From Bradyrhizobium sp. RP6 (lineage in GTDB: Bacteria; Pseudomonadota; Alphaproteobacteria; Rhizobiales; Xanthobacteraceae), in assembly GCF_003837805.1 (NCBI RefSeq), contig NZ_RQIT01000001.1:620001-684000 (forward strand): a stretch of DNA of 64,000 nt, given 5' to 3'. Position 1 is the stretch's first letter, and each line of letters opens with the position of its first letter. A program made the translations under genes and the position numbers. The notes under the pieces were generated by a model that saw only the letters and a list, made by a program, of their open reading frames with translations, searched no databases and was not told where the DNA came from. Positions 6,514-18,568 of the stretch are shown one piece after another.

Positions 6514-8760
6514 ATGCTGCGGTCGGCCGTGTTGGCGACCGCATCCGCTTGGGTCTTGATGCCGCAGCCATCGCTCGCACAGTCTTCCGCGCAGAGTGAC
6601 GCGCAGAACCTGCCGTCGGTGACGGTCACCGTGCGGGAAGTGCGGCGCCGCGCGGCTGCGACCCCTCAGCGCCGCGCGCCTCGATCGTCTGTGCAGACCG
6701 CCAACAGGAACAGACCGCAGCCGCAACGCAATGTCGGCTTCGTCGAGACGCCGCGTGGCCCGGTGAACGGCTACGTCGCCGGCCGCAGCTCCTCGGGCAC
6801 CAAGACCAATACGCCGATCATGGAGACGCCGCAGTCGGTGTCCGTGATCGGCGCCGAGCAGATCCGCGACCAGAAGATCGTCAGCAAGTTCGACGAGGTA
6901 CTGCGTTACACGCCCGGCGTGATCGGCGGCACCTACGGCGCCGATTTCCGCAACGATTGGTTCTTGATCCGCGGCTTCCCCGCGCAGAACGAGTCACTGT
7001 TCCTCGACGGCCTGCAGCTCTTCTACACCTCGTATGCGAGCTGGAAGCTGCAACCATTCAACCTCGAGCGCGTGGAGGTGCTGCGCGGGCCGGCCGGCAT
7101 CCTCTACGGCGGCTCGGCGCCGGGCGGTCTCGTCAACGCGGTGAGCAAGCTGCCGCTCGCCGAGCCGGTGCGCTATCTCGAGGTCGGCATCAACAACTAT
7201 GGCAACGCCTACACGGCGTTCGACATCGGCGGCGTGGTCCCGCAGTCCGGCAACGGGCAAATGTTGTACAGGTTTGTCGGCCAGGTGCAGGGCGGCGGCA
7301 CTCAGACCGACTATATTTACGACAACAACTTCTTCTTCGCTCCGTCGGTGACCTGGCGGCCGGACGCCGACACCAAGCTCACCGTCTACGCCACGGCTGC
7401 GCACAACAACACCAGGGCGGAGAACTTCCTGCCTTATGTCGGCACTGTTACCAACGCACCGTTCGGCCGCATTCCCACCAGCCTGTTCGCCGGCGACCCC
7501 CGCGCCGACCAGTTTCGCCGCGAGCAGGAGACGCTCGGCTACCAGTTCGCGAAGAACATCACGGACAGTCTCGACTTCCGCCAGAATGCGCGCTTCGGGC
7601 ATGTCGACGTCTTCTACACCGGTCTCTACGGGCTGGGCTACGCGACGACGCCGGCGGCCGCCGACATCATGCGCGGCAATTTCTACGCCCGCGGCGTCGC
7701 CAACCAGCTAAACCTCGACAACCAGCTCGAGTACCGCTTCGCCACCGGCGCGCTGCAACACACGGCGCTGCTCGGCGTCGACCTCAAGCATTACGCCCTC
7801 GACGACCGGCAGGGCTTTGGCGCGGGCACCAATCTTAACGTGCTCAATCCGGTCTACGGCGTCAACGCGCCGTTCAACGGAGCGCTGTATCAGGACGCCT
7901 ATCTCACTCAGGGCATGGCCGCGGTCTATCTCCAGGATCAGGTCAAGCTCGATCGGCTGACGGTGGTGCTGTCCGGCCGTCAGGACTGGGTTGATCTCGT
8001 CAACCACAACCGGCTCGGCCCAGATCAAAGCCGCGAAGACAGCAAGTTCTCCGGCCGCGTCGGCGCGATCTACAATCTCGACTTTGGCGTCGCGCCCTAT
8101 GTCTCCTACATGACGGGCTACAATCCGATCATCGGCGTCAATGCGGCCGGACGGCTGCAATTGCCGGAGACATCGGAGCAGACCGAGGTCGGCGTGAAGT
8201 ACGAGCCGGTCGGGCTCAACGCCCGGTTCAGCGTCGCGTGGTTCGATCTGAAGCGCAAGAATGCGCTGACCACCGATCCGAACAATCCGCTGTTCCAGAC
8301 CCAGAACGGCGAGGTCACTTCGCGTGGCGTGGAACTCGAGGCGGTGGCGAACATCACGCCGGACTTCAAGCTGGTGGCGAGCTACACCAATTACGATCTG
8401 TTCGTGAGCCAGGACCTCGATTCCGCGCTGATCGGCACCGCTCCGCCCAATACTCCTCGGGAGTTCGCCGCGGTCTGGACGGACTATACATTCAGCGACG
8501 GCCCGCTGCGGGGCTTCGGCCTTGGCGGCGGCGTGCGCTACGTCGGCTCGTCCTTTGCCGACACCGCGAACACGGCGCTCGTTCCGTCCTTCGTGCTGGG
8601 CGATCTCGCCGTGCACTACGAATGGGACAACCACTGGCGCGCTGCACTCAACGTCGCGAACGTGACGGACAAGATCTACGTCGCGAGCTGCGCGGTCGTA
8701 ACCTCATGCTACTACGGCGACCGTCGCCGCATCACCGCGAGCGTCTCCTACAAGTGGTGA
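6514..8760 (+). CDS. TonB-dependent siderophore receptor
   Basis: An outer-membrane receptor of about 748 residues that imports ferric siderophores using TonB energy. Starting at the ATG at 6514 gives a good signal peptide (MLRSAVLATASAWVLMPQPS then LAQ); upstream TTG codons at 6487 and 6499 are in frame and remain possible. A TonB box-like VTVTVRE lies near residue 40. An Arg/Pro-rich linker follows, then the plug with IMETPQSVSVIGAEQIRDQ, FLIRGFPAQNESLFLDGL and VLRGPAGILYGGSAPGGLVN. The 22-strand barrel ends in SVSYKW with the terminal aromatic residue needed for assembly. Subfamily features fit ferrichrome/hydroxamate-type (FhuA/FegA-like) receptors. The gene is isolated, with no adjacent permease or siderophore genes. 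The exact siderophore is not predictable. Confidence 0.92.
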   Translation: MLRSAVLATASAWVLMPQPSLAQSSAQSDAQNLPSVTVTVREVRRRAAATPQRRAPRSSVQTANRNRPQPQRNVGFVETPRGPVNGYVAGRSSSGTKTNTPIMETPQSVSVIGAEQIRDQKIVSKFDEVLRYTPGVIGGTYGADFRNDWFLIRGFPAQNESLFLDGLQLFYTSYASWKLQPFNLERVEVLRGPAGILYGGSAPGGLVNAVSKLPLAEPVRYLEVGINNYGNAYTAFDIGGVVPQSGNGQMLYRFVGQVQGGGTQTDYIYDNNFFFAPSVTWRPDADTKLTVYATAAHNNTRAENFLPYVGTVTNAPFGRIPTSLFAGDPRADQFRREQETLGYQFAKNITDSLDFRQNARFGHVDVFYTGLYGLGYATTPAAADIMRGNFYARGVANQLNLDNQLEYRFATGALQHTALLGVDLKHYALDDRQGFGAGTNLNVLNPVYGVNAPFNGALYQDAYLTQGMAAVYLQDQVKLDRLTVVLSGRQDWVDLVNHNRLGPDQSREDSKFSGRVGAIYNLDFGVAPYVSYMTGYNPIIGVNAAGRLQLPETSEQTEVGVKYEPVGLNARFSVAWFDLKRKNALTTDPNNPLFQTQNGEVTSRGVELEAVANITPDFKLVASYTNYDLFVSQDLDSALIGTAPPNTPREFAAVWTDYTFSDGPLRGFGLGGGVRYVGSSFADTANTALVPSFVLGDLAVHYEWDNHWRAALNVANVTDKIYVASCAVVTSCYYGDRRRITASVSYKW

Positions 8761-9503
8761 GAACGGGCGAGGGCAGGGCCGTCGTGCCGGGCCGGCTCTG
8801 GGGCCGGCCGATTGCGACGATCATCTGCTTTGCCTGGCCGGACCTCCACTGATCTTCCTTCAGGAGATCGATGAGCTCATCGGTTATGCCCCCCGCCCGA
8901 AGCTCATCCGAGCGCGGCGCGAGCGACCAACCAGCAAGTCGCCGCCGCCGCGCTCGCCGGCCGGTTTGGAATTGACCGCCGACGCATTCGCCAGACGAAC
9001 CCCGGCCCCTTCGTGGCGCATGGCTCTGTGATCGTTTGCAGCTGTGGATAGGTGCGCCTTGTTGTGCCTGGCCTGATCGCGGCAGCGCCCTCAATGGCTC
9101 CTTGGCTGCACTGCTCTGTGGACCCCTGGCAAAAGGGCTCTCGGCAATTATGTCACGAGGCGGCGGAGGGTGCCTGCGCCGGTCGTTGCCGGGGTTTGGA
9201 CGCTCCGCCGCACCGGGAAAACCGTACATTTGCGCGGTCAAGGCGCAGCCGATAGCTGCCTTGTGCCCTGCGCCGCAATCTCAGAACTGCTGACCTGGGA
9301 AGCCGTGACTGCCCTTGCTGGGTCTGGCGATCTGCTCCATACCAGCCGCGGGGTGATTCCGGGATTTTCACCGTTCTGGGAGCGGCAAAGGGCCTGAAAA
9401 GAGCGTGTCTTGCGCCCATTGGTGCACTGCGCTAAGGCTCAGAATAATTCCAAATCGGACGAATCCGTGGCTGTCCCGAGGCTGCGGGAAAAAGGGCTCG
9501 TCA
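8761..9503. other. gene-free region upstream of nuoA
   Basis: About 740 bp without a gene I can support. Open frames on both strands here are Arg/Pro/Ala-rich and resemble no family known to me. The last 100 bp must contain the nuo promoter and leader; CTTGCGCCCATTGG at about 9409 is a weak -35-like candidate only. No convincing RNA gene was recognised. Confidence 0.5.
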
Positions 9504-9869
9504 ATGAGCGGCATTCTTCAGAACTATCTTCCACTCGTGGTCTTTATAGGGGTAGCGGGCCTCATTGGCCTGGTGCTGCTGATCGCGCCCTTCATCGTGG
9601 CGTTCCAGCAGCCGGACCCGGAAAAGCTGTCGGCCTATGAGTGCGGTTTCAACGCGTTCGACGATGCCCGCATGAAGTTTGACGTCCGCTTCTATCTGGT
9701 CGCCATCCTCTTCATCATCTTCGACCTCGAGGTGGCGTTCCTGTTTCCCTGGGCGGTGGCGTTCGGCAAGCTTGGCGCGACAGGCTTCTGGTCCATGGTG
9801 GTGTTCCTCGCCGTGCTGACGGTCGGGTTCGCCTATGAGTGGAAGAAGGGAGCACTGGAATGGGATTGA
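9504..9869 (+). CDS. nuoA: NADH-quinone oxidoreductase subunit A
   Basis: A 121-residue membrane subunit of complex I with three transmembrane helices. The conserved loop [21 protein letters not shown], which carries the Cys of the quinone-site loop, and [16 protein letters not shown] are visible. The start at 9504 is preceded by an AAAGGGCTCGTCA ribosome site and gives the expected N-terminus; the frame is open upstream without homology. It is the first gene of the 14-subunit nuo operon and overlaps nuoB by 10 bp. Confidence 0.97.
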   Translation: MSGILQNYLPLVVFIGVAGLIGLVLLIAPFIVAFQQPDPEKLSAYECGFNAFDDARMKFDVRFYLVAILFIIFDLEVAFLFPWAVAFGKLGATGFWSMVVFLAVLTVGFAYEWKKGALEWD

Positions 9870-10447
9870 ACCCTGCACCGTCCGCCGGTCCGGTCATTGC
9901 GCCGGCCCCGAAGGGCATTCTGGATCCGTCGACCGGCAGGCCGGTCGGCGCCAACGATCCGTTCTTCCTCGAGGTCAACCACGAGCTGTCCGACAAGGGC
10001 TTCTTCGTGGCCGCGACCGACGATCTCATTACCTGGGCGCGCACTGGCTCGTTGATGTGGATGACCTTCGGCCTCGCCTGCTGCGCGGTCGAGATGATGC
10101 AGGTGTCGATGCCGCGCTACGACGTCGAGCGCTTCGGCTTCGCCCCGCGCGCCTCGCCGCGCCAGTCCGACGTGATGATCGTCGCGGGAACCCTGACCAA
10201 CAAGATGGCGCCGGCGCTGCGCAAGGTCTACGACCAGATGCCTGAGCCGCGCTACGTCATCTCGATGGGCTCCTGCGCCAATGGCGGCGGCTACTATCAC
10301 TATTCCTACTCGGTCGTGCGCGGCTGCGACCGCATCGTGCCGATCGACATCTACGTGCCGGGCTGCCCGCCCACGGCGGAAGCGCTGCTCTACGGCGTGC
10401 TGCTGCTGCAGAAGAAGATCCGGCGCACCGGCACCATCGAACGCTAA
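9860..10447 (+). CDS. nuoB: NADH-quinone oxidoreductase subunit B
   Basis: A 195-residue peripheral-arm subunit holding cluster N2, the last iron-sulfur cluster before quinone. The ligands appear as the paired cysteines in [10 protein letters not shown], then GSCANGG and [14 protein letters not shown]. The start at 9860 follows GAAGGGAGCACTGGA and gives an N-terminal extension of about 30 residues before [12 protein letters not shown], normal for alphaproteobacteria. Confidence 0.97.
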   Translation: MGLNPAPSAGPVIAPAPKGILDPSTGRPVGANDPFFLEVNHELSDKGFFVAATDDLITWARTGSLMWMTFGLACCAVEMMQVSMPRYDVERFGFAPRASPRQSDVMIVAGTLTNKMAPALRKVYDQMPEPRYVISMGSCANGGGYYHYSYSVVRGCDRIVPIDIYVPGCPPTAEALLYGVLLLQKKIRRTGTIER

Positions 10448-10458
10448 GGTTTTACGTC

Positions 10459-11070
10459 ATGGACGACGCCAAGCTCGACGCCCTGGGGCAGACGATCGTT
10501 AGCGCGCTTCCGGGCGCCGCCACCGGTCATTCGGTGGCCTTCAACCAGCTCACGGTTGATATCGAGGCCGCCAGGATTGTCGAGGTGGTCAAGTACCTCC
10601 GCGACGATCCGAACTGCCGTTTCGTCAATATCACTGACATCACGGCGGTGGACTATCCCGATCGCGAGAAGCGTTTCGACGTGATCTATCACTTCCTGTC
10701 ACCGACGCTGAACACGCGGATCCGGCTCCGGGCCCAGGCGGACGAGACCACGCAGGTGCCATCGCTCATCGAATTGTTCCCGGGCGCGGACTGGTTCGAG
10801 CGCGAAGCCTACGACCTCTACGGCGTGTTCTTCGTCGGCCATCCCGACATGCGCCGCATCCTCACGGACTACGGCTTCGAGGGGCATCCGCTGCGCAAGG
10901 ATTTCCCGCTCACCGGTTTCGTCGAGGTCCGCTACGACGACCAGGAGAAGCGGGTGGTGTACGAGCCCGTGCGGCTCAACCAGGAATTCCGCAAGTTCGA
11001 TTTCCTCTCGCCGTGGGAAGGAGCGGACTATCCGCTGCCCGGTGACGAGAAGGCGGGGCCGAAGGTCTGA
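10459..11070 (+). CDS. nuoC: NADH-quinone oxidoreductase subunit C
   Basis: A 203-residue 30-kDa-type subunit of the peripheral arm. Signatures are [21 protein letters not shown] and, in the second half, [22 protein letters not shown] and [19 protein letters not shown]. It is separate from nuoD, unlike the fused nuoCD of enterobacteria. It starts 12 bp after nuoB and ends 2 bp before nuoD. Confidence 0.97.
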   Translation: MDDAKLDALGQTIVSALPGAATGHSVAFNQLTVDIEAARIVEVVKYLRDDPNCRFVNITDITAVDYPDREKRFDVIYHFLSPTLNTRIRLRAQADETTQVPSLIELFPGADWFEREAYDLYGVFFVGHPDMRRILTDYGFEGHPLRKDFPLTGFVEVRYDDQEKRVVYEPVRLNQEFRKFDFLSPWEGADYPLPGDEKAGPKV

Positions 11071-11072
11071 TC

Positions 11073-12269
11073 ATGAACGAGCAACCTGAAAATCTCCGTA
11101 ACTTCACCATCAACTTTGGACCGCAGCATCCTGCAGCCCACGGTGTGTTGCGTCTCGTGCTCGAATTGGACGGCGAGATCGTCGCGCGCGTCGATCCCCA
11201 TATCGGCCTGCTTCATCGCGGCACCGAGAAGCTGATCGAGCAGAAGACCTACCTTCAGGCGATCCCGTATTTCGACCGGCTCGACTACGTCGCGCCGATG
11301 AACCAGGAGCACGCCTTCTGCCTCGCCGCTGAAAAGCTGCTCGGCATCGAGGTGCCGCGCCGCGGCCAGCTGATCCGCGTGCTCTATTGCGAGATCGGCC
11401 GCATCCTCTCGCATCTGCTCAACGTCACCACGCAGGCGATGGACGTCGGCGCGCTGACCCCACCGCTGTGGGGCTTCGAAGAGCGCGAGAAGCTGATGGT
11501 GTTCTACGAGCGTGCCTCGGGCAGCCGCATGCACGCAGCCTTCTTCCGCGTCGGCGGCGTGCATCAGGATCTGCCGCAGAAGCTGGTCGACGACATCGAG
11601 GCCTGGTGCGACCCGTTCCTGAAGGTCGTGGACGACCTCGACCGCCTGCTCACCGCCAACCGCATCTTCAAGCAGCGCAACGTCGACATCGGCGTGGTGC
11701 CGCTCAAGGAAGCCTGGGAGTGGGGCTTCTCGGGCGTGATGGTGCGCGGCTCGGGCGCGGCCTGGGACCTGCGCAAGTCGCAGCCCTATGAGTGCTACGC
11801 CGAGATGGATTTCGACATTCCGATCGGCAAGAACGGCGACTGCTACGACCGCTATCTGATCCGCATGGAAGAGATGCGCCAGTCCGTGCGCATCATGAAG
11901 CAGTGCATCCAGAAGCTGAACGCGCCTGACGGCAAGGGCGCCGTCGTCGTCGAGGACAACAAGGTCGCTCCGCCGCGCCGTGGCGAGATGAAGCGCTCGA
12001 TGGAAGCGCTGATCCACCACTTCAAGCTCTATACCGAGGGCGTCCACGTGCCGGCCGGCGAAGTCTATGCCGCGGTCGAGGCGCCCAAGGGCGAGTTCGG
12101 CGTCTATCTCGTCTCCGACGGCACCAACAAGCCCTACAAGTGCAAGATCCGCGCGCCGGGCTTTGCGCATCTGCAGGCGATGGATCACATCTGCCGCGGC
12201 CATCTGCTGGCCGACGTCTCGGCGATCCTGGGTTCGCTCGACATCGTGTTCGGAGAGGTCGATCGGTGA
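11073..12269 (+). CDS. nuoD: NADH-quinone oxidoreductase subunit D
   Basis: A 398-residue 49-kDa-type subunit that forms the quinone-binding cavity with NuoB. Signatures include [35 protein letters not shown], the quinone-site Tyr region [13 protein letters not shown], and a C-terminus ending [14 protein letters not shown], which is the canonical end. The stop overlaps the start of the following methyltransferase gene by one base. Confidence 0.97.
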   Translation: MNEQPENLRNFTINFGPQHPAAHGVLRLVLELDGEIVARVDPHIGLLHRGTEKLIEQKTYLQAIPYFDRLDYVAPMNQEHAFCLAAEKLLGIEVPRRGQLIRVLYCEIGRILSHLLNVTTQAMDVGALTPPLWGFEEREKLMVFYERASGSRMHAAFFRVGGVHQDLPQKLVDDIEAWCDPFLKVVDDLDRLLTANRIFKQRNVDIGVVPLKEAWEWGFSGVMVRGSGAAWDLRKSQPYECYAEMDFDIPIGKNGDCYDRYLIRMEEMRQSVRIMKQCIQKLNAPDGKGAVVVEDNKVAPPRRGEMKRSMEALIHHFKLYTEGVHVPAGEVYAAVEAPKGEFGVYLVSDGTNKPYKCKIRAPGFAHLQAMDHICRGHLLADVSAILGSLDIVFGEVDR

Positions 12270-13231
12270 TGGCGCAGGCGCCAATCCAGTTTGACCGCGC
12301 CTCGGGGGCCCTTGAAGGGGCCAACCTGTGGGAGCGGACGGCTGCCTTGGCGCTGGTGACGGGATCGAAGATCTCGTCGCACTTCTCGCACATGGGCTAC
12401 ATCGCCTGCGCCAATCTGCTGCGCAAGACGCTGCCGGAGCGCAACATCGCGATCAGGCTCAATCCCGACGCCGTGTTCGAATTCCCCTACGGCGACGGCT
12501 ATTGGAGCAAGCTGCTCAACCGCTCCTACAACTACGAAGACGAGCTCGAGCTGCTGTTCGCCGACTCCATCGACGTCGACTACACGCTGCTCGATTGCGG
12601 CGCCAATTACGGCTACTGGTCGGTGCTGGTGTCGAGCAAGCCCTTTGGTTCGCACAAGGCGATCGCGATCGAGCCGTCGGGGCAGAACTATCCGAAGCTC
12701 GCCAACAACGCCCGCGTCAACGGCAACCGCTTCGAGACCATGAAATGCGCCATCGGCGCGACCCGCGGCACTGCGCGGCTGTCCGGCACCAAGCACGAGG
12801 CCTTCAGCATCGCCGGCAATCCGTCGGCTGGCGGTGAAGAAGTGACCGTGATCGCGCTCGACAACCTCATCGACGACGGCAAGATCGCGCCCGCCGGCAA
12901 ATACCTGATCAAGCTCGACGTCGAGGGCGTCGAGATCGAGGCGATCAAGGGCGGCGCCCGGTTGCTCGAGGCCGACAGCGTCATCATGTGCGAGGAGCAC
13001 GGCAGCGACCGCTCTCATGCCGTGTCGCGCTTCATCCTCGAACAGACCCCGCTGAAGCTGATCGTGTTCGATCCGCGCAGCAACCGGATGGAGACGGTGA
13101 CCGAGTTGTCGATCCTCGACCGCATCAAGGTCTCGACCCACGTCGGCTACAACGTTTTCGGCACCGCAAGCGCATTCTGGCAGGACAGGATCGATGCCCT
13201 GAATGCTAAAACCGCGCGCCGTATGCAGTGA
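12269..13231 (+). CDS. FkbM family SAM-dependent methyltransferase inside the nuo operon
   Basis: A 320-residue protein. The methyltransferase core has motif I as LLDCGANYGYWSVL (about residues 109-122), the acidic loop at AIAIEPSG, and the FkbM signature LIKLDVEGVEIEAIKGGARLLE near residues 213-234. The first 100 residues are an N-terminal extension without a recognised domain. ATG at 12269 shares one base with the nuoD stop (TGATG), and nuoE starts 11 bp after its end, so it is a full member of the operon. FkbM enzymes methylate hydroxyl groups of natural products or sugars; the substrate here is unknown. It is not a known complex I subunit, and whether it acts on complex I, quinone or something unrelated is open. 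Confidence 0.9.
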   Translation: MAQAPIQFDRASGALEGANLWERTAALALVTGSKISSHFSHMGYIACANLLRKTLPERNIAIRLNPDAVFEFPYGDGYWSKLLNRSYNYEDELELLFADSIDVDYTLLDCGANYGYWSVLVSSKPFGSHKAIAIEPSGQNYPKLANNARVNGNRFETMKCAIGATRGTARLSGTKHEAFSIAGNPSAGGEEVTVIALDNLIDDGKIAPAGKYLIKLDVEGVEIEAIKGGARLLEADSVIMCEEHGSDRSHAVSRFILEQTPLKLIVFDPRSNRMETVTELSILDRIKVSTHVGYNVFGTASAFWQDRIDALNAKTARRMQ

Positions 13232-13242
13232 GAGATTGAGAG

Positions 13243-13854
13243 ATGTCCGTTCGCCGATTAGCACCGAAGGAAGTCCAGCCCGCGAGCTTTGCGTTCACGG
13301 AGGAGAACCTCGCATTCGCCAGGCAGCAGATCGCGAAGTACCCGGCCGGCCGCCAGGCCTCCGCCGTCATCGCCATCCTGTGGCGGGCGCAGGAGCAGAA
13401 CGAGGGCTGGGTTTCGGAGGCCGCGATCCGCGTCATCGCCGACATGCTCGATATGCCCTATATCCGCGTGCTGGAGGTCGCGACCTTCTACACCATGTTC
13501 CAACTCGCCCCCGTCGGCAAGAAAGCCCATGTCCAGGTCTGCGGCACCACGCCCTGCCGCCTGCGCGGCGCCGAGGATCTGATCCATGTCTGCGAGCATC
13601 GCATCCATCATGAGCCCTTCCATCTCTCCAAGGACGGCAATTTCAGCTGGGAAGAGGTGGAGTGCCTGGGCGCCTGCGTGAATGCGCCGATGGTGCTGAT
13701 CGGCAAGGATACCTATGAGGACCTGACCAAGGAAAGCTTCGGCAAGGTGCTCGATGGCTTTGCGTCGGGCAATCCGCCCAAGCCGGGTCCGCAGAACGGC
13801 CGCCAGTTCTCGGCGCCGATCACCGGGCCGACCACGCTGAAGGAGATCACCTGA
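13243..13854 (+). CDS. nuoE: NADH-quinone oxidoreductase subunit E
   Basis: A 203-residue 24-kDa-type subunit that carries the binuclear cluster N1a. Ligands appear in [16 protein letters not shown] and [12 protein letters not shown]. The segment [15 protein letters not shown] is typical. The C-terminus has a Pro/Gly-rich extension of about 40 residues, common in alphaproteobacteria. Its TGA shares one base with the next ATG. Confidence 0.97.
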   Translation: MSVRRLAPKEVQPASFAFTEENLAFARQQIAKYPAGRQASAVIAILWRAQEQNEGWVSEAAIRVIADMLDMPYIRVLEVATFYTMFQLAPVGKKAHVQVCGTTPCRLRGAEDLIHVCEHRIHHEPFHLSKDGNFSWEEVECLGACVNAPMVLIGKDTYEDLTKESFGKVLDGFASGNPPKPGPQNGRQFSAPITGPTTLKEIT

Positions 13855-14060
13855 TGCGTGATCTCTCGTCGCCGGCAATGCAGGGGGGCGGTGCCATGAA
13901 GAAGTGGGGCTTCATCGCGATGCACGCCGTCGTGGCCGCCGCCTTCATCTTCCTGCTTCAGCGTTTCGGCCTGAACGCGCCGCTGGAATCCAGTCTGCTC
14001 TGGGCGCTGACGTTTGGCATCTGCGCCGCCGGACTTGCCTACAAGCAGTCCAATCGTTGA
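13854..14060 (+). CDS. small two-helix membrane protein between nuoE and nuoF
   Basis: A 68-residue protein, or 54 residues if the ATG at 13896 (MKKWGFIAMHAVV) is used; that one has a G-rich site upstream. Two hydrophobic segments follow: HAVVAAAFIFLLQRFGL and SLLWALTFGICAAGLAYK. The first ATG overlaps the nuoE stop by one base and nuoF follows 15 bp later, so it is cotranscribed. No family name is known to me. It could be a small accessory or assembly factor of complex I, but that rests only on location. Confidence 0.75.
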   Translation: MRDLSSPAMQGGGAMKKWGFIAMHAVVAAAFIFLLQRFGLNAPLESSLLWALTFGICAAGLAYKQSNR

Positions 14061-14075
14061 TCGGAAAGCACTGAT

Positions 14076-15401
<1,326 letters not shown>

Positions 15402-15406
15402 GAGAC

Positions 15407-17482
15407 ATGACCAAGCTCATCATCGACGGCAAAGAGATCGACGTCCCCGCCGAATACACGCTGCTCCAGGCGTGTGAGGCGGCCGGCGCCGAGATTCCGC
15501 GCTTCTGCTATCATGAGCGGCTGTCGATCGCCGGCAATTGCCGGATGTGCCTCGTCGAGGTGAAGGGCGGCCCGAAGCCGGTCGCGAGCTGCGCCTGGGG
15601 CGTGCGCGATTGCCGTCCGGGTCCCAAGGGCGAGCCGCCGGAGATTTCCACCCGTTCGCCGATGGTGAAGAAGGCGCGCGAAGGCGTGATGGAGTTCCTT
15701 CTCATCAACCATCCGCTGGATTGCCCGATCTGCGACCAGGGCGGCGAGTGCGACCTTCAGGACCAGGCGATGGGCTACGGTGTCGACACCAGCCGTTTCG
15801 CCGAGAACAAGCGTGCGGTCGAGGACAAATATCTCGGCGCGCTGGTCAAGACCTCGATGAACCGCTGCATCCAGTGCACGCGGTGCGTCCGCTTCTCGGC
15901 GGAAGTCGCCGGCGCCCCCGAGATGGGCGCCACCGGCCGCGGCGAGGACATGGAGATCACCACTTATCTCGAGCACGCGCTGACGTCGGAACTGCAGGGC
16001 AACCTCGTCGACATCTGCCCGGTCGGTGCGCTGACTTCGAAGCCCTATGCCTTCGCGGCACGTCCGTGGGAGCTCGGCAAGACCCAGTCGATCGACGTCA
16101 TGGACGGCCTGGGATCTGCGATCCGCGTCGATACTCGCGGCCGTGAGGTGATGCGTATCCTGCCGCGCATCAACGAGGCCGTGAACGAGGAGTGGATCTC
16201 CGACAAGACCCGCCACGTCGTTGATGGCTTGCGCACCCAGCGGCTCGACCGGCCCTATATTCGCGAGGCCGGCGAGCTGCGCGCGGCAACCTGGCCCGAG
16301 GCCTTTGCCGCAATCGCCGCCAAGGCGGCGCGCACCGACGGCAAGCGCATCGGCGCGATCGCGGGCGATCTCGCCGGTGTCGAGGAGATGTTCGCGCTGA
16401 AGGATTTGCTCGCCAGATATGGCTCTGCCAACCTGGCGGTGCAGGGCGGCGATGCCTTCGATCCGGCGCTTGGCCGTGGCTCCTATATTTTCAACCCGAC
16501 GCTCGCGGGCGTCGAGCAGGCCGACGCGCTGCTCGTCGTCGGCGCCAATCCGCGCAAGGAGGCGGCCGTGTTCAACGCCCGCATCCGCAAGCGTTGGCGT
16601 GCCGGTGGCTTCAAGGTCGGCGTGATCGGCCCCAAGGCCGATCTCACTTACGACTATGACCATCTCGGCGCAGGCACCGAGACGCTCGCCGAGCTCGCGG
16701 CCGGCAAGCATTCCTTCATGGACGTGCTGAAGAACGCTGAGAAACCGATCATCCTGGTCGGTGCGGGCGCGGCCGCACGTCACGACGGCGCGGCCATCCT
16801 TGCCGCCGCCGCCAAGCTCGCGCTCGACGTCGGCGCTGTGAAGGACGGCTGGAACGGTTTCGGCGTGCTGCACGAGACCGCCTCGCGCGTCGGTGCGCTC
16901 GACATCGGCTTCTCCGCCACGGGTGGCGGGCTCAACGCTGCGCAGATGACGACGTTCGGCACGCTCGACTTGCTGTTCCTGCTAGGAGCCGACGAGATCA
17001 AGGCGCCGGACGGCACCTTCGTCGTCTATATCGGCACCCATGGTGACCGCGGCGCGCATCGCGCCGACGTGATCCTGCCGGCCGCAGCTTACACCGAGAA
17101 GTCCGCGATCTACGTCAACACCGAAGGCCGCGTGCAGATGACCGGCCGCGCCGCATTTCCACCGGGCGAAGCCCGCGAGGACTGGGCGATCATCCGCGCG
17201 TTGTCCGAAGCGCTCGGCAAGAAGCTCGGCTACGACTCGCTCGCAGCGCTGCGCCAGGCGATCTTCAAAGCGGTGCCGCATCTGATCCGTCTCGGCCAGA
17301 TCGAGGCCGCCTCTGCCGACCAGATCAAGAAGCTGGCGGGGAAGGGCGGCTCGCCCGAAAAGGCGCCCTTCAAGCCCCTGGTCGAGGACTTCTATTTGAC
17401 CAACCCAATCGCGCGTGCATCCGCCGTGATGGCGGAATGCTCGCGCCTCGCCTCCGGGCACATGCTGACCGCAGCGGAGTGA
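15407..17482 (+). CDS. nuoG: NADH-quinone oxidoreductase subunit G
   Basis: A 691-residue 75-kDa-type subunit. The N-terminal 2Fe-2S domain has [20 protein letters not shown], the His-Cys3 site is in [20 protein letters not shown], and the 4Fe-4S ligands are in [11 protein letters not shown]. The rest is a molybdopterin-oxidoreductase-like domain without the cofactor, as usual for mitochondrial-type complex I. Start ATG at 15407 ([20 protein letters not shown]) is placed by homology; the frame is open upstream inside nuoF. Confidence 0.97.
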   Translation: MTKLIIDGKEIDVPAEYTLLQACEAAGAEIPRFCYHERLSIAGNCRMCLVEVKGGPKPVASCAWGVRDCRPGPKGEPPEISTRSPMVKKAREGVMEFLLINHPLDCPICDQGGECDLQDQAMGYGVDTSRFAENKRAVEDKYLGALVKTSMNRCIQCTRCVRFSAEVAGAPEMGATGRGEDMEITTYLEHALTSELQGNLVDICPVGALTSKPYAFAARPWELGKTQSIDVMDGLGSAIRVDTRGREVMRILPRINEAVNEEWISDKTRHVVDGLRTQRLDRPYIREAGELRAATWPEAFAAIAAKAARTDGKRIGAIAGDLAGVEEMFALKDLLARYGSANLAVQGGDAFDPALGRGSYIFNPTLAGVEQADALLVVGANPRKEAAVFNARIRKRWRAGGFKVGVIGPKADLTYDYDHLGAGTETLAELAAGKHSFMDVLKNAEKPIILVGAGAAARHDGAAILAAAAKLALDVGAVKDGWNGFGVLHETASRVGALDIGFSATGGGLNAAQMTTFGTLDLLFLLGADEIKAPDGTFVVYIGTHGDRGAHRADVILPAAAYTEKSAIYVNTEGRVQMTGRAAFPPGEAREDWAIIRALSEALGKKLGYDSLAALRQAIFKAVPHLIRLGQIEAASADQIKKLAGKGGSPEKAPFKPLVEDFYLTNPIARASAVMAECSRLASGHMLTAAE

Positions 17483-17492
17483 GCGTGATCTG

Positions 17493-18560
17493 ATGGAATT
17501 CTTCGAAAGCGCATTCTGGACCGGATTCCTCTGGCCGCTGATCATCATGATCGCGCAGAGTGTCCTCGTGCTGGTCGTCCTGCTGGTCGCGATCGCCTAT
17601 ATCCTGCTTGCCGACCGCAAGATCTGGGCGGCGGTGCAGATCCGTCGCGGCCCGAACGTGGTCGGCCCGTGGGGGCTGCTGCAGTCCTTTGCCGACCTCT
17701 TGAAGTTCGTGCTGAAGGAGCCGATCATTCCTGCGGGCGCCAACAAGGGCGTGTTCCTGCTGGCGCCGCTGGTCTCGTGCGTGCTCGCGCTCGCCGCCTG
17801 GGCCGTGATCCCGACCAATCTCGGCTGGGTGATCGCCGACATCAATGTCGGTGTCCTCTTCATCTTCGCGATCTCGTCGCTGTCGATCTACGGCATCATC
17901 ATGGCCGGGTGGTCGTCCAACTCGAAGTACCCGTTCCTGGCGGCGCTGCGCTCGGCGGCGCAGATGGTGTCGTACGAGGTCTCGATCGGCTTCGTCATCA
18001 TCACGGTGCTGCTCTGCGCCGGCACGCTGAACCTGACGGCGGTGGTCGAGGCCCAGCACGCGCGCGGTTTCGCCAGCCTGATCGGGTTGCCGCAGCTCAC
18101 GATCCTGAACTGGTACGTCTGGCCGCTGTTCCCGATGTTCGTGGTGTTCTACGTGTCGGCGCTGGCGGAAACCAACCGTCCGCCCTTCGACCTCGTCGAA
18201 GCGGAATCCGAGCTCGTGGCCGGCTTCATGGTCGAGTACGGCTCGACGCCGTACCTCTTGTTCATGCTCGGCGAGTATGTCGCGATCGTCACGATGTGCG
18301 CGCTGGCGACGATCCTGTTCCTCGGAGGCTGGCTGCCGCCGGTCGACCTGCCGCCCTTCAACTGGGTGCCGGGGATCATCTGGTTCTCGCTCAAGCTGTT
18401 CTTCATGTTCTTCCTGTTCGCGATGGCGAAGGCGATCGTGCCCCGCTACCGCTACGATCAACTGATGCGCCTCGGCTGGAAGGTGTTCCTGCCGCTGTCG
18501 CTCGTGATGGTGATCGTGGTGGCCGGCGTGCTGCATTTCGCCGGCATCGCGCCGAAGTGA
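17493..18560 (+). CDS. nuoH: NADH-quinone oxidoreductase subunit H
   Basis: A 355-residue membrane subunit with eight or nine helices that joins the membrane arm to the quinone chamber. Signatures are [39 protein letters not shown] and the acidic loop [20 protein letters not shown]. It starts 10 bp after nuoG. Confidence 0.97.
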   Translation: MEFFESAFWTGFLWPLIIMIAQSVLVLVVLLVAIAYILLADRKIWAAVQIRRGPNVVGPWGLLQSFADLLKFVLKEPIIPAGANKGVFLLAPLVSCVLALAAWAVIPTNLGWVIADINVGVLFIFAISSLSIYGIIMAGWSSNSKYPFLAALRSAAQMVSYEVSIGFVIITVLLCAGTLNLTAVVEAQHARGFASLIGLPQLTILNWYVWPLFPMFVVFYVSALAETNRPPFDLVEAESELVAGFMVEYGSTPYLLFMLGEYVAIVTMCALATILFLGGWLPPVDLPPFNWVPGIIWFSLKLFFMFFLFAMAKAIVPRYRYDQLMRLGWKVFLPLSLVMVIVVAGVLHFAGIAPK

Positions 18561-18568
18561 GGGCCGTC

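Noticed and set aside
8732..9241. 169-residue minus-strand frame in the gap before nuoA
   Set aside because: It overlaps the end of the receptor gene, is Arg/Pro-rich, has no ribosome site and no family resemblance.
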